Assembly: GCA_035235625.1 (NCBI GenBank)
Contig: CP141150.1
Span: 32,566,756 to 32,630,755, forward strand
Direction: 5' to 3'
DNA length: 64,000 nt
From: Saururus chinensis
Taxonomy: Eukaryota > Streptophyta > Magnoliopsida > Piperales > Saururaceae
Below, piece by piece: positions 1 through 12,668 of this stretch. The notes under the pieces were generated by a model, which had not been told where the DNA came from, made no database searches, and saw nothing but the letters and a program-made list of their open reading frames with translations. A program made the position numbers and the translations under genes. The first letter of the stretch is position 1. The number at the start of each line of letters is the position of its first letter.

Positions 1-2400
1 TTAAATGGCATGAATGGTAAGTCCCGAGAAATTTTTTTTAATACAAAACAAACCATTCGATTAAATATCTAGGTCATGATAACTAGGGTTCACAAATACG
101 AATATCAAATCATATGATATTATTACACATCTGAAAAATTCACAAAGAATAGCCTATCCATCTAAGTACACGTTCGTCTTCTGTCTGAAAATAAATAACT
201 AAGTTGACTCTCACGCTAAAGATATACTTATGTACCGGGGTTGTAGAAATGAAGAACTTCATCTTGTGCTCATCAATCTTGTTCTCACTTGTCGTTGCCT
301 AGAGAATATGTAACCAACCAAACCAAACAACAACAACAACACTGGAACCTCTCCGCCCTAAGGAGAAGAGCTTCCAAAGGACAAAACGGTTTTATTAATA
401 TTTTTCTGATCGGGCTAACATCACCCGATGTTAGTTGCCTACGTACTCATTAGAAAACATCTTCAATGTTTCCAACAAGATCGGATCTAGACGTAGTTCT
501 GCATAAAACTACACTATCCTAAGAAGCATGCAATGCTTATGTATTTTCAACCAACCTACATTTCATGCAAGTTCTTTAATCGTTCCACTTATCTAATTAA
601 ATAAGCAATATCAAACAACGTTATTAATTATTTCACAACCATTGTTACAAAATTAATACCCTTCATTGTATAAACCCAACTCTAAGTTTAATATATATAT
701 ACTCACTCGGAGATAACTCGACTCTCGAAGAAATCCCCAAACATAGGACTCCAACATTGGAGTAGACTACTTAACAACAGCTTGACCCAAATCCCTAGGG
801 CACTTAATAGCCTGCCACGAATTTCGAGAAATGGATCCCAATTGTGCTCATGGACACATATTGACGAGAAATACAAACCTTCCATTATGCTCATACAACT
901 CCGCTTTTTGTACACACTATATAGTCCTAGGAAGACCTTCGGGAAACCTGCGGTAGAGACCTCTCTGGCCAATACCCAAACCATCGTGGCAGTGAAGAAA
1001 GCGTATCACATTCTCTACCATCCCAACTCAGGGTGAAAATATTGTCTAAGACATTACTAATGTATCCGTAGAAGTCTCAGGTCTTTATGACCATTGACTC
1101 CCCCAACATCTGAAACTTAGACTTGATTATTTTCATCCAGTCAAGTATTTCCATAACCATTTGGGTCTTCTTTCTATTGTGAATCGACCCAATAAATAGC
1201 TCATCCACTGAGCTATGACTCAAAAAATATCTCATAACTACCCTCAGTTCATTAACCAAGGTAGAACTCTATGTCAGGGCCCTATTCACTCCATGAACCG
1301 GTCTCAAACCTTATTGAGGGTATTTTAGTCATTATCTTGATTAAATATTCTCCCCCAAATCCAAAGACAACCAATATCTATTAATTAATCTTCATTAATC
1401 TCAAGTTACCGATTAACGCATCAATAATAAAAGCATGCATCGAAATAATTAACATAAATAACATGCAGTCACACAAGTGCATAAATAAATAATAAACGAG
1501 GCCCATTGCACTCATTTGTAGGGTTAGGGCTCAGCGAATTCAAGCCTGAGAGTGTAAACAACTCTAACCATTACGCGAGTTATGTATATAATACTCTAGT
1601 TAATCGATGTACTGGGTTATAAACACGTGTAATTCACTACCTTAAACCCTGAGAATTAAGGTTATTCCCCTTGTTTTCCGTGACATTTTGACCTGATAAG
1701 GTCTTCGTGTCACTTACTAATCACACCCCTTCCTTTTGATGCCATTTAACATCACTATAGTGTACCCTAACGCTTGGTAATTAGGTTGTTAGTTTCGACG
1801 GAAAAGCGGAAACAAAACATACTTCCCTAAGGGCATTAAAGTAATTTTACCACCTAAAGTATGGTACCCTCCCTTAGGTTATTCTAGTAATCTAACTTCA
1901 CATATATTGATCTTAAGTCATTGACCTCTCAGAAGGATCCACTCTCAAACTGACTTACACTTCCATTCACATGAATGTGGGCGGGTCCACTCAAAAAGGT
2001 ATTTTTGACATTTTTTAAGAGCATTATTGACACTAATGGGTCCAAAATTGGGTACAAGGGTAGTACTTGACATCATGGGCTCGATGTAATTTTCCTGGTG
2101 TGTGACGGGGTCGTGAACCCCTTGAACCGACCTAGCTTTACCCTAAACTATAGGGACAAAGTGGTCAATTATCCACTCACTGGGATTTTTTACTCATTAT
2201 ACGGTTTGGTCTATATTTAGGGTATACAATAATCTCTAACTAGGAAATTTTCTAATTTTTAAATTAACTCATAGGCCCCCGAACTGGAGCCCCTAAGTCA
2301 GGTAAGTGGTTTTCACATTGTAATTTAACTAAAAGGGGTAAAAGGGCCATTTAATAGTCACTGAGATTTTTTCCCAACCTGAAACTTGGTCAAGACACTC
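1..2400. repeat. Degenerate LTR-like dispersed repeat, copy 1 (truncated by the window edge)
   Basis: This stretch shares many colinear blocks with 4100-5950. Examples are the block around 412-515 (matching about 4552-4655) and the block around 2085-2150 (matching about 5885-5935). The two copies have diverged by substitutions and indels. No coding potential is convincing: the short open frames at 703-1259 match nothing I recognise. The second copy begins with TGTCACAACCCGG, a start typical of Ty3-gypsy LTRs, so both are probably old LTRs. That class assignment is inference. Confidence 0.55.
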
Positions 2401-3082
2401 CCACCCCTCTCTAAACACATTAATAATTTTCTAGAATTGTTTTGACATTTTTATCCTCATGAACCGGACCCCGTTCAACCCCTTCTTTTATTTCTTTTTT
2501 TTAAACAAACCCTGTTCAGTTCGAGTCGACGAGCCGCAACGCTGATCATTTTCCCCGCGTCCGGCCAAAGGCATTTCGTCCTCTAGAGGCACCACCCCTA
2601 GCCACCATAGCGGGACAATAGCCAAGGCCGGCCGGATTGTTGCTAGGCGGTGATCCAAACCAGTCTAACCCCTGCTGCCGCCACCCGGTGGTCGGCCGGG
2701 ACCAAAGTGGTCTCCTTTGTAGTTGTTTTTTGTACTGCAACTGCAGAAGCCGCCACTGCCAAGGCCACCCCGACCAAGACTAGTGCAGCCGGGGCCAGCA
2801 TGGCCATGGTCAGCGCGGCCAAGGTTAGCATGACCAAGGGCTGTGCTACGACCCTTATTTTCTTTTTGTTTTTTTTCCTACTATGTCGCAACAGCAGAGC
2901 CACCGCCGCTGAGGCCGTCGTGGCCAAGCATACCTGGCACAACACGACAGAACCTCCACCGAGAAGAAATGGAACCGGAGATAGAATCTGGCCATTGGCT
3001 GGTCGGCAAGCGGCAGCAGCAGTAAAACAACACTTCATGACTTACTTGACTTCCGAGCGACTGTTCCACCACCCAACATGAA
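2401..3082. other. Unassigned spacer with a GC-rich patch
   Basis: Positions about 2520-3030 are much more GC-rich than their surroundings and stay open in several frames on both strands. The predicted peptides are Ala/Thr-rich and low in complexity and resemble no family I know. It could be a captured exon or UTR fragment. I see no start context, splice sites or conserved motif to support a gene. Confidence 0.3.
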
Positions 3083-3322
3083 TTAATACCCACTAGTTGC
3101 CTTAGTATCATGAGAATTTGAAATCCAGTTTGCATCACTATTACCTTTTAGTACATAAGGAAACCCATAATAACATATCTCATAAGTGACAATACCTTTT
3201 AGATATCTAAGTACTCTTTCTATGATAATCAAATGAGGTTTATCTAGGTGTTTAGTGTACGTACTCAATCTCCCCACAACATAGGAAATATTTGCTCTAC
3301 TACTGTTAGCCAAATAATTCAA
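3083..3322 (-). pseudogene. Ty1-copia RNase H remnant
   Basis: The minus-strand frame reads like the end of the reverse transcriptase and the start of RNase H of a plant Ty1-copia polyprotein. Recognisable pieces are a 'TRPDIAYAVGRLSRY'-like block (here SRANISYVVGRLSTYTK), the block VLRYLKG, and SDANWISNSHDTKATSGY, where DANW and TSGY are hallmark residues. Only about 80 codons remain. There is no integrase, gag or flanking LTR nearby, so this is a dead fragment. Confidence 0.85.
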
Positions 3323-4080
3323 ACTTCCTTAAAAGTTGATTCCTTTTTCGATGAAGACTGTTTGTAGTGAGGAGAAAATTATATTATAATTTTGGAAAAG
3401 AGAAGTTTTTCTCTCTTTGAATAGGGTAGGGGGCATTCCCTTATGCTTAGGACCCACTAATCCCACATTTCAGAAAAAAAAAATTATGAGAACAAGGACA
3501 TTGAACGAATCAATTTGACCAGTTATGTAACGAAAACCCTGATGATTGATCGGCTAACTCTTGGTATAATTTAGTAAAGGCCAGAAATAGGTGCCAATAT
3601 ATTATTTAATGCATTGATCATTCACTTCATTTCTCGGCCTTTACAATAAATTTATCAATTGATTGTTCCTCAAGTGACAAAATATGGTTTTTGTATGCAT
3701 TTTATATGTGTATTACATGTTTTTATTGATATTACTGTATTAAATGTCATATTAAACACATTTTTATTATTTAATATGCGTACAATGCTTTTAAAACCCG
3801 TTGTATGCTTTGCACGCATTTAAATGCGGTGAACGAAAAAGCCTTTCTATAGTTTGAGCTTTGAGTTGGTGTTCTATAGTTTGGGTTGCGATCTTGCAGC
3901 ATTGGATTCTGAGCTTTTATTCGCACCTTTGGGTTAAGAGCTTTCATCATTTAAACTTCTCGGCATTGAAAATGCCTCGTTTGTTAAGATTGACACATTG
4001 GTATCAAAATAGGCATAATTAACTTTGTGTTTCTTAAATAAGGCTTGTACATATGTATGTAATCCTCAACAAGATGAGAT
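3323..4080. other. AT-rich spacer with a primer-binding-site-like motif
   Basis: No gene is visible. TTGGTATCA at 3998-4006 resembles the initiator-tRNA-Met primer-binding site that follows the 5' LTR of plant retrotransposons. It lies about 75 bases before the LTR-like start at 4081, so it may belong to a different decayed element. Confidence 0.3.
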
Positions 4081-5950
4081 TGTCACAACCCGGATTTTCA
4101 AAACCCTTTTTAAATAAATTATATGCGATAAATCACAACAAATTTTCTTTCTTTCTTAAACACAAAATAAATCATCCGATTAAATATTCAAGTTGTAATA
4201 ACTAGGGTTCACAAATAAGAATATCAAAACATATAATATTATTACACATGTCAAAATTCAATAAACAATAGGTTAACCCTCTAAGTACAAGTCTGACATC
4301 TGTCCGAAAATAAACAACCAAGTAAAGTTGGCTCACACTAGTAATTACAATTACTTACATGATTGTAGAAGCAAGAAATTAGATCCCACTAGTGCAATGT
4401 CGTCCTCAAACGCCCGCCAACATCCTGATCTTACACTGTCCCCATCTAAAGAACCTGCAAGCAAATAAGACTAAACAACAACCAAGCATCTCCTCCCCTT
4501 GGAGAAGTGTTTCAAAAGAACAAAAGTAAAATTTAATATTTTTCGAATCGGGCCAACATCACCCGATGTTAGTTGCCTACTTACTCATCAGACAACATCT
4601 CAAATGTTTCCAACAAGATCGGATCTAGACGTAGTTCTGTGTAAAACTACTTTATACTAAGAAGCATAACATCACACATGCAATACTGAAGTATTTTAAA
4701 GCAACCTACATTTTATGCAAGTTCTTTAATCGTTCCACTTGTTCTAATTAAACAAGCAATATCAAACAATGTTATTAATTATCTCTCAAACCATTGTTCG
4801 ATAATTAATATCCCCGCCTAATCCAAATGATAGACAGACTCATCAGATATCAACCTAAGTGATAAATGATAAACTCATCATAGACCACCCTCAAAGGTAA
4901 ATCCATGACGAAACACCCTGGAATCCACCAGGCCGCTAGAATTAACCAAAAAGTACTATCACCCATCCTAGCCCACAAAGGACCTGACCAGAGTGGAAGG
5001 GCATGACCCACTTTTGCACCTAAATAGAAGTGGCGGGAAAAGCCAACTAAGCAGTATGTCTGCTAATCCAAATGCGTGTATACTAAAAGATCTTTAATAG
5101 ATCTGCGGTGAGCTCGGCTCACGCAGAGCTCCCTCCAATGAGAAGATGTAACTACACAGTCAAATCAGCAGCTCCTCAATAGAGCTAAAACTCAGGAAAC
5201 CATTCTGAACCCTATCTTCCTCATCAATAAGCCAGGATTTTGAATGACTTTCCCAAACCCTATTAGTCCCTTCTAGACTAGGGTTTAAAACTCGAAACTA
5301 CCATCGATTCATCAACCAAGGCAAATCGTTAGGTTAAAGGATTTGTTCACTCTATAAACTAGTCTCAGTCCCCTCTGAGGTATTTTACTCTTTATCTTGA
5401 TTAGGTGTTCTCGCCCAATCTAAAGTTATCCACCCCATTAATTAATCTTTCAATAATCTTATGCTAGTGATAAGTTACTATGAGAACATTAATATCAAAT
5501 ATCGAAACAATAAACAACATAAATAATCAGAACCACACAGGTCTAAGCAGATCATAATATCAAGAATCAAGTTTGATAATGATATTAAGAATGTCTGAGC
5601 TCTCGTGCCCTAACCCTCGATCATTGGGTTAAATGATTAAATCTTTATTGAAAATTGTTCATAATGCACCTAAGGTCATTAAAGTAATTATCCAACATTG
5701 GATATGCTTCTCTCTGCTCTCGGGTAGGTATTTAACCTCTCAAAAGGTTTTAGTGTCACATTGGCCCATTAATTTCATCCATGCAAATGCGGGCTGGTCC
5801 GCACATAAGGGTATTTTTGTCTTTTTATTCATAGCCTCCCTAAATCTTTATGGGTCATGGGTACACCATTACATTGTGAACTCGAGGTAATTTTCTTGTT
5901 GTTTAACGGGGTCGTAAGCCTCCTGAACCGAAATTAGGATTTTTCATTAG
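4081..5950 (+). repeat. Degenerate LTR-like dispersed repeat, copy 2
   Basis: It begins with TGTCACAACCCGG, a common opening of plant Ty3-gypsy LTRs, and repeats much of 1-2150 in the same orientation. The right end is not clear; similarity to copy 1 fades near 5935. A possible LTR end in CCTACA lies at about 6471, but I found no matching 5-bp target duplication. The intervening 2.4-4.08 kb contains no gypsy pol, so these are probably two separate remnants rather than one intact element. Confidence 0.5.
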
Positions 5951-7080
5951 ACTTAATCAAAATCTAACTATTTTCACCAAAATAAACTTAAATCATCTTG
6001 AAAATGATAGATCCAATCTATTGGACTAAAAATGAAAATGACATAGATTAGGGTTCCAAATTGGGAGTAAAGAGATGAACTTCATGGAAATAAACTAAGA
6101 ATCTAAATATGAGAAGTGAAGGATGAGACGATTAAGACAAAATTAAAAGGATTAAGATGTGATTAGGGGAAAATCTTACCTTAACATGAGTTTCTCCTCT
6201 GGAAAATGAGGGTAGAGCCCTAGCCTCCTCCAAATCTTAGCCCTTCCCCATTTGAAAATGAGTTAAAGTTTTTCCTATTATAGTAAGTAGTTTATGGGTT
6301 AAGAATTAAATTATTGGGATAAAAAATAGGTGAATAGATCCTAAATGACCATTTAAGTGCACATTTGACTCTAAAAATTAATTTAATCACATCAAATCTT
6401 ACTTAGATAAATCAATAGAAGATTGGTAGCTGAAAAGGTTAGCACGACATATGATACGGATGTGGGTCCTACAGTGGGGTTGTTTATTTTATCAAAGAAA
6501 ATAGAAAATTATCTTTAAATAGGTGAAACTTAATTAGTAGATCAAACTTGTTACTAATATTCTAAACTAAAATAAAATTAAACCTTAAAAAATTTATAAC
6601 TAAACTAACTTATTACCCCAAGAAAATTAAATCAAATTGAACAAATAATTTTACAAAAATTAAAAAAGTAATGAATTAGAAGATCTTATATCTACCTTCG
6701 CCGATTCTCTCTCATTCTCCAAGGGCCTAAAAAGCTTCCTTCAAATAAGCCTTAATTAGGTTTTTATATTCATGACCCTTAGAAGTTGGGCTAAAGCTGA
6801 GTACTTGAGCTAATTTTTGTCACTCTAATTACTTAGGCCTGCAACAAACTTAAACATGTCATTTGTGCATCTAATTTTGGTAAATAGGCCTGACACAATA
6901 TTTAACTTCGAAGGGTTATAACACCCTCATCTAAACTCCGATTTGCGAGTTATTACTGGTATTTTGAAGCTCTTTATATTTACTTTTATTTATATATTTC
7001 AACTAAAAATTTTATTTGTAACAAAGTTATATAATTGAGATAGTCGATGGGTCAATATTTTATCTTCAACATGTTTAGAT
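5951..7080. other. AT-rich spacer, no gene seen
   Basis: Low-complexity AT-rich DNA without a supported open frame or recognisable RNA gene. Its left part may be the tail of the LTR-like repeat that starts at 4081. Confidence 0.4.
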
Positions 7081-7393
7081 TTCAGCAAAAAAAATCCAAG
7101 ATATTACCATAACTAATCAAACTTGTGATCTTTATATGTACTATAATAATTATAAGAATATTTTTTTTAGAAAATAAAATGTAAGAAACAATAATAAAAA
7201 CTACAATACAAGAATGGATGTCATTTTCAAAGGAAGCATCCAAAGGGACCGGGGTTCCAATTATGTTGGCGTTGGCTGATGTTACGGAGGCGTCCAACTT
7301 GGCTGCTTGTATCAAGGGCTGGAAGAAGATACAAATCTGGGTTCCAGGATGTGAGCATGGGCAGTTCAATGAATGCACGCAATAGGGCACAGC

Positions 7394-8541
7394 TAGGGAT
7401 GCCACTCGGGTCGGGTTTTTGGTAAACCCGACCCGACCCGACCCTAATGGGTCGGGTTTGGATATCCTTAATGGTTAAATGAATCGGGTTCGGGTTTAAA
7501 TATTGACCCGAGCCCTTCGGGTCGGGTCGGATTCGGGTTTTACCTGACCCGACCCGACCCGACCCGGTTTCTACATCTCCTCGCTCGCCCTAATTTTTTT
7601 CCCGTTTCATACTTTCACTCAATCCGTTGTTCGCCGCCTTGCTGAAAAATTTCTCCCAGTACGACGATCCCAATCGGCCGATCTTCCTCACAGTTGATAG
7701 ACATCGTCGTGCCGTTCATGAAAGCCCAGTCCACCATCGTGCTATTCATGAAACCCAGTCCGCCGCTGTGCCCTAATTTTTTCCCCGATCCCATTCCTGT
7801 TTCACTTCACAGTGGACGAATCAACCAGTCTGTAGCTTCCAGAGGATCTCCGACGACCGTCATCGGAACTTATTTTCCATGTCGCCGGTCCGTGGCCTCC
7901 AGAGCTCGTCGATCTTCTCCATTTCGCGGGTCCGTCGCCTCTAGAGTTCGTCAAGACTCTTCTCCATTTTTTTGGCCGGCGCCTCTTCTTCATTTCGCCG
8001 AACACCTCTTCTCCATCTCGCCGGCATCTCTTCTCCATCTCGCCGGCATCTCTTCTCCGGTCCCTATTCCAAAAGCGTTGTGAGTTCTACTTCTCATTTT
8101 GGGCCGTCCTATCTACATTCTGAAGCTTTTCAAGCACCTATTTAAATTATTGTTGGTGGGGATCAATATGTATGAATGATTTACTCAAGATGTCAATTTT
8201 TTTTGTGGATTTGAAGTGCTGCAACTGTGTTAAAGGACGTATTTTTTTTGGGTGAATTTTTTGACGTTCAACTGTTCTATGTTTTTTGTTGTTGTTGTGT
8301 TGTTCTGATGATCTGAATCGTTGGTAGTGTGTTGTCTTCGGGTCGGGTCGGGTCGGGTTATAGTGTTTTTGGGTCGGGTCGGGTCGGGTTCGGGTTTTGA
8401 TTTTACCCTTAGGATTCGGGTTTGGTATGGAATTTTTAACCTGTGACGGGTTTGGTATAGGATATGGGTTTTAGTTTTTTAAGTGGTATAGGAGTCGGGT
8501 TTACCAAAACCCGACCCGAACCCGACCCGGTGGCATCACTA
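7394..8541. mobile_element. Non-autonomous hAT-type element, 1148 bp, 8-bp TSD
   Basis: The ends are inverted: TAGGGATGCCAC at the left and GTGGCATCACTA at the right (one mismatch when inverted). The insertion is flanked by a perfect 8-bp target duplication GGCACAGC (7386-7393 and 8542-8549), which is diagnostic of the hAT superfamily. The unoccupied site survives in units B (about 21850-21858), B' (about 35020-35030) and C (about 40907-40917). Both ends carry dense GGGTCGGGT/ACCCGACCC subterminal repeats, as hAT ends often do. No transposase is encoded. Confidence 0.95.
7570..8085 (+). other. GC-richer internal segment of the hAT element, possible captured sequence
   Basis: Between the GGGTCGGGT-rich ends lies about 500 bp of higher GC content, with one open frame (7694-8083). 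It contains short direct repeats around CATCTCGCCGGCATCTCTTC. The predicted peptide, rich in Ser, Pro and Arg, matches no family I recognise. It may be captured host sequence or filler typical of non-autonomous elements, and I do not call a gene. Confidence 0.3.
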
Positions 8542-8549
8542 GGCACAGC

Positions 8550-11190
8550 TCACTGCCAACCTCATGATGGTGGGCCCATGATTTCGGTCAACTCCGCACT
8601 TCTGATCAAAATGTAGACGAGAGCCAAAAGTAGCAAATATTTAGCGTGTTAAGTTAGACTCACGTCCACTTAAATCATATGCTAGAAAGCTCTGAAAAAG
8701 ATTTCTTGACCCTCAGAATTGTGCCATATGCACCTGAAACAGTTGTTGAGTGTGGATTAATTTTTTGTGGAAAAGAAAATTTATTTAAAGTCTTAAAAGG
8801 AAATATTTGGTTGTTTGTTGTTTGGATATGCATTTTCTATGAAAAATATTCTCTTCGTCTTAAATTAATAGCTTTATTTGACAAAAAGGTATATTTTATA
8901 TTAATAATTTTATTAAATTTAATTTAAATAATTAATTATTTAAAAAATAGTATTAAAAATTTATTTAATTTAATTTAAGTAGCTAGGTATTTAAAACTTT
9001 TTAGTGAAACCACTTGAAGTTGGTTGAGTGGTTCTAACCTAAAAAGGAGAAATCTATGATGACTAGTGAGCTAAAGCGCAGGGCCATGTTCTAGCGTTCA
9101 AACTACTAGCCAATACTAAGCTACGGAAGACTTTTTTTATACCTTTGTACTTACAATGAATTAAATTTAATATTTAAGATCAATGACATACATGTTAGTG
9201 TATATCTACACTGTCAATTTTGTAGATAATTAAAGGACTCCCTTGTATAGCTTACGCTTAAAACTTTTTAAAACTATAATATTGGCTAAACGTCCTACAG
9301 AAATATAAAAGAAATTTAAATATTACTTCCACACGACGATGTGATCGCTTGTAGGTGTAGTCTTAGAAGGAAGAATTTTTTGAGCGCATCCAAAACAACC
9401 TGGCACTTGCATGCATGAAGAGCCAAAATTGGCCGCACTAAAATCAACGAGTAGAGATGGAGGCAACTCAATCAAGAGCTTCCTAGTAACACATAGAGAT
9501 GCTCATATAAACAGAACTTATTCATTTTGTGTTTTTTTTGGTGCGGGGACTGCTAGCCAGCTAGGGCTATAAACAAAACAAAATGGATACGAGAGAGAGA
9601 AGTGTTTATCTGAGTTGGATGGTTCGTTGTTCGCATACGGGAGAGTATCATGAAGACACATTTGTAAAGAGCAGTAGAGAAGGCCCCCACAGCTTTCCAC
9701 TGATGAGTTAGAAAGGTGCTATAATACATCCGTCGTTAATGTGTGGATAAAGTATTTTTTATGCACCCTGATCATTATACGTGAGAAGTATATATGATGC
9801 GTTTATTTTTTAGATCGATAGTATATATATATATATATATTAATATAAATAATATTTATATTAATATATACTAGTGTATATACCGTTGATCTTGAAAATA
9901 AATAATTTATATATTCTTTACGCTCGGCAAAAACACTTATATATGTAGACTCTCTTTTCTTATGGGTGGGTTGGTGTATTAAAACAAAAAGTTGTAAGCA
10001 GAACACCAAGACAAGACAAGAGCGGGTACGCGGAAGGCAGGGCATGCGTGAGGAGTGCGTAAGCAAGGCTAAATCTTTTGCGATGGCTAACGTGAGTGCT
10101 TACGTTTTATTCCACTTACACATGTGGCCTTTTTGCTATTTCTAGATCTACTTTCACGTGTAGGGTTTGTCTTGTCCATGTCATCCCTTAAATAGTAAAA
10201 TTCACATGTAAAAAAAATAAACTTATGATACTCTTTTTTAAGTATTCAAACATTTAAATTGAACAAAATAATGTTATTAATATAAAACAAATTTTTTAAC
10301 CAAATAGAGCTATCAATTTAACACAGAAGACCTTAAAATGCTTACAAAAAATAATACTATGTCAAACTGGCCCAAACCAAAATGCGAACATATGTTTTTA
10401 TTGTGCCACACATTGGGCAAGAATTCTTGAAGACAAGCAATCACATTTTCATTTTCTTTTAAAATACGTTTCAAGGCTTGGTTCTTCAACCATTTATAGC
10501 AATTTATCATTTCAAAAAAAAAAATACTGCAAAGAGTGGATTTAAAAAACATGATAAAAGGAAACCAAGGGTGGAAGCAAATAAAAAAATATTTATGTGC
10601 TTCTTTTGGAGCTAAATGTATTTATTATTTGACTTTAAGCAATAAAAGGCAATTAGAAGTGCATTTGTTATTATAAATTAGAAGATATAATTTAAGAATA
10701 TGACTCTCTTATATTAAGTGTTTTATTAAATTTAAAATTAATTTATTTTAAAAAATTATATATAACTAATAATATAGAATGGAAGAGTATATAAATACAT
10801 GCACACTTGTGGCTGTGCTGAGGTTCCAACTAGCTAGAGACTGTGGCATGCTATAGTATACATGTTATAATATAACTAAACATCAATGTTTTTGACATGA
10901 ATATATTTATTTGACGACATTCATCCACGAGTGGTGGCTCTGACTCAATTCATTCCACAAAAGCATGAACCCAAGTGCATCTTTCTATTCAATTACTTAA
11001 TTAAATATAAGATAATATAGAAAAATATTATTCCAAGCCAAAACTGAGAACCACTGATAATTTTTAAGGGCTTTAAACAATATTTTAAGTACCAACGAAG
11101 AAGTTGCTTGAGGACAGTCAAATACTACTTGCCATTCTTTTTATTCTACATGGTCTTAGGAGAGTATCCCATATCCGCTCACTAGAAAAT
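8550..11190. other. Unit A distal upstream region, no gene
   Basis: AT-rich duplicated DNA shared with units B and C. It includes decayed Stowaway-like termini near 8850 and 10280 (TTAATAGCTCTATTTG-type ends), a (TA)n stretch near 9826-9840, and a conserved block at 10021-10110. The short open frames are not conserved as proteins between the units. Confidence 0.5.
10021..10110. other. Conserved non-coding block of the duplication units (unit A copy)
   Basis: The block GCGGGTACGCG...GGCAGGGCATGC...AGTGCGTAAGCAAGGC...AACGTGAGYGCTTACGTTT occurs in every unit: A (here), B (22978-23066), B' (35754-35850) and C (41676-41762). It contains an inverted pair, GCGTAAGC and GCTTACGT, so a small stem is possible. 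It lies about 4 to 8 kb upstream of each gene. No function is assigned. Confidence 0.55.
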
Positions 11191-11204
11191 GCTCACTACA
11201 ACAA

Positions 11205-12180
11205 ATTTGGGTATTAGCGACGCTTATATAAGCGTTGTAATATTATGCGTCGCTACAAAGTGATAATAACGATATATAAAAAAACGTCGCAAAAAAAACT
11301 ACTATTAGCGACGCATAATCTTAAGTGTCGCTACTGGTAGTCTATTCGCGACGCATAAGTAAAAATATCGCTACTACCTATGCTTTTAGCGACGCTCACA
11401 AATATGTGTCGCTAATACTTAGGTTATTAGCGATGCTTATATAAGCGTCCCTAAAAGGTATATCTATTAATTTTTTAAAAAAAATTTTAAAACAATTAAC
11501 GATGTATTTTTTAAAATGTCGCTAATAGTTTAAACTATAGCGACATTTATAAACAAACGTCGTTAATTTTTTGAATTTTTAAATAAAAAACATAAAAATT
11601 AAGAACTCATAGCGACGCATGTTTATGCGTCGCTATTACTGGATAGTATTAGCGACGTATTCAACTATGCGTCGCTATTACCCTTGTTAGTAGCGACGCA
11701 TAGTTACATGCGTCGTTAATACCTATTTTTATTAAAAATTTATTTTAATTTTTTTTAAAAATTAAATTTTTTATTTTTTAAAATAAAAAAATAATTAAAA
11801 TAAAGTAGTAATAGCGACGTATAGGCGTATACGTCGCTAATACCTATTTTTATTAAAAATTTATTTTAATTTTTTTAAAAAAATAATTTTTTTTATTTTT
11901 AAAAATAAAAAATAATTAAAATAAAGTAGTAATAGTGATGTATATATCTATACATCGCTAATACCTATTTTTATGAAAAATTTATTTTAATTTTTTTAAA
12001 AATTAATTTTTAAAATTTTTTAAATACAAAATAATTAAAATAAAGTAGTAATAGCGACGTATATATCTATATGTCGCTATTAGTACATGTAATAGTGATG
12101 TATATATCTATACATCGCTACTAATTGTACTAATAGCGACGTATACATGTATACATCGCTATTAGTATATTTATTTAAAT
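11205..12180. repeat. Left subterminal AGCGACGC palindrome array of the CACTA element
   Basis: Repeated TTAGCGACGN...NCGTCGCTAA inverted pairs are separated by 10 to 40 bases and interspersed with A/T runs. Many pairs are degenerate (GCGATG, ACATCGC). Each pair can form a short hairpin. The same array continues at 13150-13275, 14650-14890 and 15720-16310. Confidence 0.9.
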
Positions 12181-12228
12181 TTTAAAAATTAATTTTAAAG
12201 AATAAAAAATACTATAAATTTAAAATTA

Positions 12229-12416
12229 GAGGAGAGATAGTGTGTAGGTAGATAGGAGAGACGGGAGGGAAGAGAGAGGAGAGATAGTGTGTAGGTAGAT
12301 AGGAGAGACGGGAGGGAAGAGAGAGGAGAGATAGTGTGTAGGTAGATAGGAGAGACGGGAGGGAAGAGAGAGGAGAAATAGTGTGTAGGTAGATAGGAGA
12401 GACAGGAGTGAAGAGA
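12229..12416 (+). repeat. 47-bp tandem repeat, four copies, inside the CACTA element
   Basis: Units start at 12229, 12276, 12323 and 12370 and contain AGATAGTGTGTAGGTAGATA followed by a purine run. The first three are nearly identical and the fourth has a few changes. A single related unit recurs at about 13929, showing that the block has been duplicated within the element. Confidence 0.9.
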
Positions 12417-12634
12417 GAGGAGAGGGAGACAGAGAGGAGAGGGGAGGGAAGAGAGAGGAGAGAGGGGAGGGAAGAGAGAGGGAGAAAGAGAAGGGAGACA
12501 AAGAGAGAGGAGGGAGAGGGGAGAGAAGAGAGAGAGAGGAGAGGGGAGGGAAGAGAGAGAGGAGAGGGAGGAGAGAGGGGAGGGGAGAGTTAGGAGAGAG
12601 AGAGGGAGGGAGAGACAGTGGAGAGAGGGGAGAG

Positions 12635-12668
<34 letters not shown>

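Noticed and set aside
4081-6471. A complete LTR from TGTCACAACC to CCTACA
   Set aside because: The 5-bp flanks (GAGAT versus GTGGG) do not match, so the right end is unproven.
9000-9125. A tRNA gene or SINE in unit A (GGTTGAGTGGTTCT...)
   Set aside because: An A-box-like string is present, but no matching B-box or cloverleaf can be drawn, and the unit B counterpart is deleted in this part.
12229-12416. Regular 47-bp repeats as a CRISPR array
   Set aside because: Adjacent copies without unique spacers, in a plant nuclear transposon; a simple tandem repeat.
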